Source of the DNA: a bacterium
Lineage (GTDB): Bacteria; Thermosulfidibacterota; Thermosulfidibacteria; Thermosulfidibacterales; Thermosulfidibacteraceae
Assembly (NCBI GenBank): GCA_027022065.1
Contig: JALVZS010000190.1
Span: 1-15,854, forward strand
Length of the DNA: 15,854 nt
Direction of reading: 5' to 3'
Each line of letters starts with the position of its first letter. The stretch's first letter is position 1. The notes under the pieces were generated by a model, which was not told where the DNA came from, searched no databases, and was given only the letters and a program-made list of their open reading frames with translations. A program made the position numbers and the translations under genes. Of the stretch, positions 7,949-14,236 are shown piece by piece.

Positions 7949-8004
7949 GGTAAACCTCTTCAAGAATCTCCTTAAGATTTTCCTTCCTTGCATCAAAGGC
8001 GATT

Positions 8005-10077
8005 TTACTCAGCCTGGGCCTCCTTGGCCTTCTCTATGATTTCTTTTGCTATCTGGGTAGGAACCTCTTCGTAGTGGGAGAACTCCATGCTATAGGCACC
8101 CCTTCCACCGGTGAGGGATCTTAACTCCGGGGCGTATGTTAAGACTTCGGCCAGAGGGACAAGGGCCTTTATTACCTGGTTTTTGCCCTTGGCCTCAACT
8201 CCCATTATCTTGCCCCTTCTCGCATTGAGATCGCCTATCACATCTCCCACACAGTCATCCGGCACTATAACCTCCATCTTCATGATAGGCTCAAGGAGGA
8301 CAGGTTTAGCCTTCATGGCAGCATCTTTAAAGGCCATGGAGGCAGCTATCTGAAACGCTAGATCCGATGAGTCAACGGGATGGTGCTTCCCATCAAACAG
8401 GGTAACCTTAACATCAACAACAGGATAACCTGCCAAAACCCCGTCCTCCATAGCCTTTCTGACGCCCTTCTCAACAGAGGGGATGTACTGCCTAGGAACA
8501 ACCCCGCCCACTATGGCATCCACAAACTCAAAACCAGCTCCCCTGGGAAGAGGCTCTATCCTTAACCACACAACTCCATACTGCCCCCTTCCACCACTTT
8601 GCGTGATGTATCTTCCCTGGGCCTCTGCCTTACCCTTTATGGTCTCTTTATAGGGCACCTTAGGCTTCTGCAGCTCCACCTCAACGCCGTATCTCTTTTT
8701 CATCTTGTTAACCACGGATTCTATGTGCAGTTGTCCCAGTCCAGATATGAGAAGCTCCTTGGTCTGCGGATCCCTCCTCACATCAAGGGACATATCCTCC
8801 TCAAGCATCCTTTGAAGGGCAGTGGAGATTTTCTCCTCATCGGCGCGGCTTTTGGCCTTAATGGCGTAAGATAGTATAGGCTGTGGGAACTCAATTTCTG
8901 GAAACTTTATGGGGTTTGCAGGATCACAAAGGGTATCCCCCGTTCTTGTCTCCTTGAGCTTCGGGATACCCACTATGTCTCCAGCAACTATCTCAGGTGC
9001 AGGCTCCTGCTCCTTACCGATCATGAAGAAGGGCTTGGAAAGCTTCTCCTTAACATCCCTGTTGGGATTTAGAACCGTGGCATCGGGACTTGCCTTTCCT
9101 GAAAAGACCCTTACTAGAGATATTTTTCCCGCATAGGGATCAGAAACGGTCTTGAAAACAAGAGCAGAAAAGGGCTCATCCACCGTGGGTTTTCTTTCCA
9201 CTTCCTCTCCCGTTTCGGGATTTATTCCCTTTACGGGCGGCCTCTCCTCAGGGGAGGGAAGCAGCTCAACGACCTTGTCCATCAGTAGAGTTACTCCCTT
9301 GTTCTGGATGGCGGATCCCACCATCACGGGAAAAAGGGTTCCGGCAAGTATCGCTTCTTTAAAAGCCGGTATCAGCTCTTCCCTGGTAAGCTCCTCTCCC
9401 TCCAGATACTTTTCCAAAAGCTCATCCTTGGTTTCAGCGATGTTCTCTATCAATGCCTCCCTTGCAGACTCAATGGCGTCCTTCATCTCCTCAGGAGGCT
9501 CTCCTTCCTTCAAAGAGCCGTCCTCAAAGTAGAAGGCCTTTCTTCCAAGAAGATTATATATGCCCACAAACTCCTCACCCTTGATTATGGGAAGCTGTAT
9601 GGGGGTAGGTTTTATCCCTAAACTCTCCTTTATATCCTCAAGGGTGGCTTCAAAGTTGGCATTGGGCTTATCCATCTCGTTTATAAAAATTATCCTGGGG
9701 AGCCCATAGTTATCCATGAGACCCCAGAGCTTTTCCGTTTGCACCTTAACGCCGTCAACTCCTGAGACCAGCACCACAGCACCATCCACAACACGAAGGG
9801 CGCCGTAGGTATCAGATATGAAGTTAGCATATCCGGGGGTGTCTATGAGATTAACCTTGCAGTCCTTCCAGATAAAGTGGGCAACCGCAAGGTTGAGGGA
9901 GCATCCCCTTTCCTTCTCCTCCTCGTCGTAATCCATAACGGTGTTACCATCGGCCACGCTGCCCATTCTGGATATGACACCTGCGTTGAACAGCATGGCC
10001 TCTGCAAGCGTGGTTTTACCAGTTCCACCGTGTGCGAAAAGTCCAACATTCCTTATGCTCTTGTACTTTTGAGCCAT
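8005..10077 (-). CDS. fusA: Elongation factor G-like translational GTPase (EF-G2 type)
   Basis: A full-length 690-residue EF-G-family GTPase; EF-G drives tRNA-mRNA translocation on the ribosome. Domain order: G domain (1-about 270) with P-loop AHGGTGKT (15-22), switch I ERGCSLNL (56-63), DTPGYANF (79-86), NEMD (133-136) and GSAIQNKGV; domain II (about 300-390); domain III (ISGLGQLHIESVV); domain IV (QSGGRGQYGVVWLRIEP, GYPVVDVKV and DGKHHPVDSSDLAFQIA); and domain V (LEPIMKMEVIVPDD...GDLNARRGKIMG). AHGG, Tyr in DTPGY and the switch I sequence differ from canonical EF-G (AHIDAGKT, DTPGH, ERGITI) and match EF-G2-like paralogues. NEMD replaces the usual NKMD. It may therefore be a secondary EF-G rather than the main translocase. 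It has its own promoter, a strong SD (AGGGGGAGGT) and a terminator. Confidence 0.93.
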   Translation of the reverse strand: MAQKYKSIRNVGLFAHGGTGKTTLAEAMLFNAGVISRMGSVADGNTVMDYDEEEKERGCSLNLAVAHFIWKDCKVNLIDTPGYANFISDTYGALRVVDGAVVLVSGVDGVKVQTEKLWGLMDNYGLPRIIFINEMDKPNANFEATLEDIKESLGIKPTPIQLPIIKGEEFVGIYNLLGRKAFYFEDGSLKEGEPPEEMKDAIESAREALIENIAETKDELLEKYLEGEELTREELIPAFKEAILAGTLFPVMVGSAIQNKGVTLLMDKVVELLPSPEERPPVKGINPETGEEVERKPTVDEPFSALVFKTVSDPYAGKISLVRVFSGKASPDATVLNPNRDVKEKLSKPFFMIGKEQEPAPEIVAGDIVGIPKLKETRTGDTLCDPANPIKFPEIEFPQPILSYAIKAKSRADEEKISTALQRMLEEDMSLDVRRDPQTKELLISGLGQLHIESVVNKMKKRYGVEVELQKPKVPYKETIKGKAEAQGRYITQSGGRGQYGVVWLRIEPLPRGAGFEFVDAIVGGVVPRQYIPSVEKGVRKAMEDGVLAGYPVVDVKVTLFDGKHHPVDSSDLAFQIAASMAFKDAAMKAKPVLLEPIMKMEVIVPDDCVGDVIGDLNARRGKIMGVEAKGKNQVIKALVPLAEVLTYAPELRSLTGGRGAYSMEFSHYEEVPTQIAKEIIEKAKEAQAE

Positions 10078-10108
10078 GACCTCCCCCTTAAAAGGCTTGG
10101 TTTACTGG

Positions 10109-10137
10109 AAGATAACAAATGATGTTTGTAGCGTCAA
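10109..10137 (-). promoter_or_regulatory. Predicted sigma70-type promoter for the EF-G gene
   Basis: On the minus strand a -35 box TTGACG (10137-10132, 5/6 match) and a -10 box TATCTT (10114-10109, 4/6 match) are separated by 17 nt. The stop codon TGA of the sensor kinase is part of the -35 box. Transcription would start about 25 nt before the EF-G ATG. Prediction by pattern only. Confidence 0.5.
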
Positions 10138-12215
10138 CTTAGCTTCTTTATGGCTTCGGCAAGCTCAAAGACAGAAAAGGGCTTTAAAAGCACCGTGGTG
10201 TTCTTCTCCTGGGCCCTTGTAAGTATCTCAGAAGCCTTATTGGTGTAGCCCGTAATGTATATCACCTTCATATTAGGCTTTATTTTTCTAACCTCATCTG
10301 CCACAGCAAAACCATCCAGCCTGGGCATAACCACATCGGTTATCAAGAGGCAGTAGTCCTCTGTGGACTCCTTCAGATGTGAAAGGGCTAGATGGGGATC
10401 AGTAAAGCCATCAGCCTTCAAACCTAAGTTCGCCAAGGAGTGAAGCAAAACATCAAGGAGCTTTCCGTTATCCTCCACCACAAGTACCTTACCCTCAAGA
10501 CTGATAGAAGGGTAGACAGGAGCGGCTTCTCCCAGCTTCAGGATTCTGCCTGCCACATCATCTTCCTTTACCTCAGGCAGGTATATCCTAACGGTGGTGC
10601 CCTTTCCCCTAGAGCTGACAATATCAACAAAGCCATCCATAGACTTAACGATGTTGTAAACCTGGTAAAGGCCAAAACCTGTGCCCTTGTCTGGATCTTT
10701 GGTGGTAAAGAAAGGCTCAAAAACCCTATCAATGTACTCCTCAGGAATCCCCTCTCCTGTATCCTCCACCTCCAGAAGGATGGTGCTAGCGGCCTCCACC
10801 GCTGGGTGAGGGCCCTGCTTTTGAAGGCGCAATACCAGATTTCCCCCTTCAGGCATGGCATCCTTGGAATTTGCCACAAGATTCATCAACACCACATGGA
10901 TGTGCTCTGGAGTTCCCATAATATGGTAGCTTCCCTTGCCATCATCCTGGTATTCAACGTGTATGTTTTCAGGCAGGGTTCTCCTTATAAGCTTTACGAA
11001 CTCCTTAAGAAGGGGCTTAAGGTCCAGAACCTTCTTTTCAAAGTCGCTCTCCCTGGAGAAGGCCAGTATTTGAGATATAAGGGAGGCAGCCCTTTTACAC
11101 TCATCTATTATCACAGAGAGAAACTCCTTAACCTCGGGGTAGAAGGCCTTTTCCTGGCAGAGCTGCGCATAGCCCATTATGATATTGAGGCTGTTGTTGA
11201 AATCATGGGCAATTCCACCAGCAAGTATTCCTAAAGCTTCCATCTTCTGGGTTCTGGCAACTATACGGTTAAATACCTCCCTTTCCTTAACGAACCTGTA
11301 TATGGAAAACACAAAGTTTATAACCCTGGTGAAGGTCTCCAATACCTTCAGATCCGCTGGTGTGAACTTGGGCTGATATATGGATCTGCAGAAGGAGAGG
11401 GTTCCATATAGTTCATTCCCCACCATTATGGGAATGGCTACGGCGCTTGAGATGAGCTGACACTTTCCTGAGCAAACCGAGGGAAGCACATCCTTGGGAT
11501 AGTCCTCAAATATAACAAGCCTCCTTTTAAGTGCCGCCTGTCCAGAGGCCCCCTCTCCAAACCTTATAAATCTGCCCTCGGGGGGATCACCCTTGTACGC
11601 CACAATCTCCAGCTCATCTTTGCCTGAAACTACCTTTGAAAAGATGCAGGTATGGGCTTTAAAGAAGTCACTTGTTACTTCCAAAACTTCTTTTGCAAGC
11701 TCCTCCTCTCCAAGCTTCTCTTTTCTGAGGATGCTGAGAAGCCTAATGAGAGTTTCAACAAGCTCGGTTTTTCTTCTTTCCATCTCTTTAAACAGCATGT
11801 AGTTGTAAGCAAACGAAAGTAGTTTTGCCTTTTCCTCAAGGAAGTTCTCGTCATCAGAGGAGTAGGGCACCTTTCCCCTTTTTCTCCCAACTCCCACGCT
11901 TCCCACAAGTCCCAGATCAAGCTTCAGAGGGCGGCAGAGAACGGACCCAATATATCTTGTGAGCCTCTCAGGAACGTAGGGAAAGTCCTCAATATACCCT
12001 GATACAGGCTCACCTTTTTCCGCACACACCCCCATAGGACCTTTCCCAAGCCGAGGAGCAGGCTCCGATGCTGGAAAACCTTGGGATTCGTATAGATGCA
12101 GATCTCCCCTCTCAGGATTCCATACAGCTATTGCTGCATAATCAGAGGAGGTTTCCCTGACGATGCTTTCTATCTCTTTGTCAAAGAACTCTAAAAACCT
12201 GTCTTTTACTTCCAT
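10134..12215 (-). CDS. Cytoplasmic hybrid sensor histidine kinase (GAF-GAF-HisKA-HATPase-receiver)
   Basis: A signalling kinase of 693 residues from ATG 12215. No membrane segment or signal peptide is visible, so it should sense a cytoplasmic cue. GAF-like domains lie at about 15-140 and 170-310. The HisKA H-box [20 protein letters not shown] (325-344) carries phosphoacceptor His337. The ATPase has N-box [16 protein letters not shown] (443-458), DTGEGIP (485-491) and [18 protein letters not shown] (499-516). The C-terminal receiver has EDN (581-583), acceptor Asp627 in [13 protein letters not shown], and Lys678 in LLKPF. The second GAF holds a CxxxC pair (C248, C252). ATG 12215 is preferred over an in-frame TTG at 12254 because the TTG would put the promoter inside the gene and add 13 residues that match nothing. 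No DNA-binding response regulator is adjacent, so its output partner is unknown. Confidence 0.92.
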   Translation of the reverse strand: MEVKDRFLEFFDKEIESIVRETSSDYAAIAVWNPERGDLHLYESQGFPASEPAPRLGKGPMGVCAEKGEPVSGYIEDFPYVPERLTRYIGSVLCRPLKLDLGLVGSVGVGRKRGKVPYSSDDENFLEEKAKLLSFAYNYMLFKEMERRKTELVETLIRLLSILRKEKLGEEELAKEVLEVTSDFFKAHTCIFSKVVSGKDELEIVAYKGDPPEGRFIRFGEGASGQAALKRRLVIFEDYPKDVLPSVCSGKCQLISSAVAIPIMVGNELYGTLSFCRSIYQPKFTPADLKVLETFTRVINFVFSIYRFVKEREVFNRIVARTQKMEALGILAGGIAHDFNNSLNIIMGYAQLCQEKAFYPEVKEFLSVIIDECKRAASLISQILAFSRESDFEKKVLDLKPLLKEFVKLIRRTLPENIHVEYQDDGKGSYHIMGTPEHIHVVLMNLVANSKDAMPEGGNLVLRLQKQGPHPAVEAASTILLEVEDTGEGIPEEYIDRVFEPFFTTKDPDKGTGFGLYQVYNIVKSMDGFVDIVSSRGKGTTVRIYLPEVKEDDVAGRILKLGEAAPVYPSISLEGKVLVVEDNGKLLDVLLHSLANLGLKADGFTDPHLALSHLKESTEDYCLLITDVVMPRLDGFAVADEVRKIKPNMKVIYITGYTNKASEILTRAQEKNTTVLLKPFSVFELAEAIKKLS

Positions 12216-12221
12216 AGTTAA

Positions 12222-12250
12222 AATATATCCCGCAATGCGAGCTATTGCAA
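12222..12250 (-). promoter_or_regulatory. Predicted promoter of the sensor kinase (leaderless)
   Basis: On the minus strand TTGCAA (12250-12245), a 17-nt spacer and TATATT (12227-12222) form a good sigma70-like promoter. The expected start point, about 7 nt downstream, falls on the A of the kinase ATG (12215). No Shine-Dalgarno sequence precedes that ATG, which agrees with a leaderless mRNA. Confidence 0.55.
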
Positions 12251-12273
12251 TCAAAAGGACGAGGTATTATAAA
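12245..12273 (+). promoter_or_regulatory. Predicted promoter of tRNA-Thr, sharing the -35 box with the kinase promoter
   Basis: On the plus strand TTGCAA (12245-12250), a 17-nt spacer and TATAAA (12268-12273) precede the tRNA by 10 nt. TTGCAA is its own reverse complement and is the same hexamer used by the divergent kinase promoter. Confidence 0.6.
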
Positions 12274-12283
12274 ATCAGAGCAG

Positions 12284-12355
12284 GCCGGCGTAGCTCAGCG
12301 GTAGAGCAGCTGACTCGTAATCAGCAGGTCGGCGGTTCAAATCCGCCCGCCGGCT
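12284..12355 (+). tRNA. tRNA-Thr (anticodon CGT)
   Basis: A complete 72-nt cloverleaf folds by eye. The acceptor stem is GCCGGCG / CGCCGGC, the D arm GCTC-AGCGGTA-GAGC, the anticodon stem GCTGA / TCAGC with loop CTCGTAA, the variable loop AGGTC, and the T arm GGCGG-TTCAAAT-CCGCC. Anticodon CGT reads the Thr codon ACG. The discriminator base is T and CCA is not encoded, so CCA must be added after transcription. The 3' half (12321-12355) is antisense to the end of porB. Confidence 0.96.
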
Positions 12356-13127
12356 TTTTAAATCTTTTCTGTAGCCCGTAGTAGAGCTCCACAGGTAAAC
12401 CTTTTGGTTTGTATGTTTCTCTGTATTTGCCCTTTTCCACCTCAAAAAGCCTAACTATTCCGCACTCCACCGCAAGCCTTGCAGCCCTCACCGCAAGGGA
12501 GGGATCCATCCCCCATCCAGTAGGGCAGGGGCAGTGTATCAGTATAAACCTGAAGCCCTTTATAGCCTTGGCCTTAAGCACCTTTGATTTTAGATCCTCT
12601 GGGAAGGCTATTGAGGCCGAGGCGGCGTAAGGAACACCATGCTTAACCAGTATGCCTATTATATCCTTCTTCTCCTCGGGCTTTCCAAGGGGAGTGGTGG
12701 GAGTGACAGAGCCTTTGGGAGTGGAGGAGCTACGCTGTGCTCCTGTGTTCATATAGGCCTCGTTGTCGTAGCATATGTAGAGTATGTCCTCGTTCCTCTC
12801 CGCAGCAGCAGAGAGCAGGCCAAAACCTATGTCATAGGTTGCACCATCTCCTGCCCACACCACAACTTGAGCCTTTTTTGCCTTAAACTCCTGCGCGGCC
12901 CTCATTCCAGTGGCAAAGGCGGCGGCAAAGGCAAAGGGCGTGTGAACCGCAGGAAGTCTAAGGGAGGAGAAGGGATACCTCCCCAGTATTATAGACCAGC
13001 AGCCTGCCGGAATCACAATGCGAGTGCCATCGTCCAGAACAGAGGAAACGATCTTCATGGCAATGGCCGCTCCGCATCCGGCACAGGCGGGATGTCCAGG
13101 ATCAAGTTTGGTCTTTTCTACATCCAT
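12321..13127 (-). CDS. porB: Pyruvate/2-oxoacid:ferredoxin oxidoreductase, beta subunit (PorB)
   Basis: This is the TPP and [4Fe-4S]-binding beta subunit of a 2-oxoacid:ferredoxin oxidoreductase, which decarboxylates pyruvate (or a related acid) to acyl-CoA and reduces ferredoxin. The cluster cysteines fit C15 and C18 (ACAGCG), C43 (AGCW) and C201 or C199 (HCPCPTGW). The TPP motif is [10 protein letters not shown] (92-101) continuing to [18 protein letters not shown] (120-137); that last block is characteristic of the pyruvate-type family. ATG 13127 is chosen over an upstream in-frame start because GGGGGAG lies 7 nt before it; this gives a 10-nt overlap with porA and 268 residues. The last 11 residues ([11 protein letters not shown]) are encoded by the antisense strand of the tRNA-Thr gene, so the natural stop appears to have been lost or the genes have grown together. 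Confidence 0.93.
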   Translation of the reverse strand: MDVEKTKLDPGHPACAGCGAAIAMKIVSSVLDDGTRIVIPAGCWSIILGRYPFSSLRLPAVHTPFAFAAAFATGMRAAQEFKAKKAQVVVWAGDGATYDIGFGLLSAAAERNEDILYICYDNEAYMNTGAQRSSSTPKGSVTPTTPLGKPEEKKDIIGILVKHGVPYAASASIAFPEDLKSKVLKAKAIKGFRFILIHCPCPTGWGMDPSLAVRAARLAVECGIVRLFEVEKGKYRETYKPKGLPVELYYGLQKRFKKPAGGFEPPTC

Positions 13128-14236
13128 AAAACATCTCCCCCACAAGAAGTGGCTTTCTTGTAGAAAGCTATTATCCTTTCAGGAGTTAGATCCTTTCCCC
13201 CAAGAGACCCTATAAAGTTCACCACCTTAGCATGGAAAATGCAGGACCTTATCTCCTGCCCCAAGATCCCCATCTTGCCATAGGAAACGGCCCTGTCTAT
13301 AGGAAGCACGAGATCTACATGGGATAAATGTTTAAGAACTTCCATTTCTGGAAAGGGCCTAAAGAGATTTATTTTCAAAAGACCTGCCTTTTCTCCCTGC
13401 CTTCTTAAGATGTTCACTGCCTCCTTTGTAGTGCATGAAGCTGCTCCCATGGCTACAAAGGCACATTCGGCATCCTCAAGCATGTAGCTTTCACAAATAG
13501 AGTAATCCCTTCCTGTAACCTTACTAAATTCAGAAAAGGCATTATTCCAAACATCAATGGCTCTTTTGTGATCCTCAAAGAGCTGCTGCCTTATGGTGTA
13601 GTAGGTGTCTGGATCAGGTATGGGCCATAGGGTAAAGGGATCATCGCCAAAGGCAAGGGGACTCTCAAAAGGCGGCAAAAACTCTCTTACATCCTCCTCT
13701 GAAAGAAGCTCTACGGGTTCTGCGGTGTGGGATATGAGAAAGCCATCCATGCAAACCATGCAGGGTATCATCACCGCTTCCGCCACCCTGTAGGCCAAAG
13801 GTATAAAGTCGTGCACCTCTTGTGCGGTTGAGGCAAAGAGCATCATCCATCCCGTATCCCTCTGGCTCAATGCATCCTGCATGTCAGACATGAGTATCCA
13901 GGGGGCACCGATTCCCCTCGTGGCAACGACCATTACAACGGGAAGCCTTCCGCCCGCTATCCAATGGAGGGCCTCGTGCATGAAGACAAGCCCGTGGGAT
14001 GCCGTTGCAGTGAAGGCCCTTACCCCCTCAATTACGGCACCTGCTGCTATACCTATGGAAGAAAGCTCCGAATCCGTGCATATGTATCGGGCCTTAAGCC
14101 TTCCTTCAGAGACAAACTGGGCAAGTTTCTCTATTATGTGCGTCTGAGGGGTTATAGGGTAAGCCGCAATTACCTTGGGATCCGAAAGCCTGATGGCTTC
14201 AGCCGCTGCATCCGCCCCGGTTATGAGCTTTTTCAT
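13118..14236 (-). CDS. porA: Pyruvate/2-oxoacid:ferredoxin oxidoreductase, alpha subunit (PorA)
   Basis: The alpha subunit of the same oxidoreductase, cytoplasmic, 372 residues (a normal PorA length). It carries the hallmark YPITPQT (26-32), a [14 protein letters not shown] segment with Glu57 where the TPP-activating glutamate is expected, and [24 protein letters not shown], followed by a domain II region ([18 protein letters not shown]...[12 protein letters not shown]) and [10 protein letters not shown] near the C-terminus. It starts in a 4-nt ATGA overlap with the ClC gene and ends 10 nt inside porB. No gamma (porG) or delta ferredoxin-like (porD) gene adjoins, so those subunits, if used, are encoded elsewhere. 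Substrate (pyruvate versus another 2-oxoacid) is inferred from the PorB motif. Confidence 0.94.
   Translation of the reverse strand: MKKLITGADAAAEAIRLSDPKVIAAYPITPQTHIIEKLAQFVSEGRLKARYICTDSELSSIGIAAGAVIEGVRAFTATASHGLVFMHEALHWIAGGRLPVVMVVATRGIGAPWILMSDMQDALSQRDTGWMMLFASTAQEVHDFIPLAYRVAEAVMIPCMVCMDGFLISHTAEPVELLSEEDVREFLPPFESPLAFGDDPFTLWPIPDPDTYYTIRQQLFEDHKRAIDVWNNAFSEFSKVTGRDYSICESYMLEDAECAFVAMGAASCTTKEAVNILRRQGEKAGLLKINLFRPFPEMEVLKHLSHVDLVLPIDRAVSYGKMGILGQEIRSCIFHAKVVNFIGSLGGKDLTPERIIAFYKKATSCGGDVLWM
13135..13141 (-). promoter_or_regulatory. Ribosome binding site setting the porB start
   Basis: GGGGGAG on the minus strand lies 7 nt upstream of ATG 13127, inside the last codons of porA. It fixes the porB start downstream of the longest possible open frame. 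Confidence 0.65.

Noticed and set aside
8111-9532. Several open frames antisense to the EF-G gene
   Set aside because: They are shadows of a highly conserved gene on the other strand, with no recognisable domains or ribosome binding sites.
10440-11234. 264-codon open frame antisense to the sensor kinase
   Set aside because: It has no recognisable motif, and the opposite strand encodes unmistakable HisKA and HATPase motifs over the same DNA.
12249-12254. In-frame TTG start that would lengthen the sensor kinase by 13 residues
   Set aside because: The added residues (MIAIARIAGYILT) match no GAF N-terminus, there is no Shine-Dalgarno sequence, and the predicted promoter would lie inside the coding region.
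13128-13145. Longer porB start giving MWGRCF before MDVEK
   Set aside because: The Shine-Dalgarno GGGGGAG lies inside this extension and is correctly spaced for the ATG at 13127.
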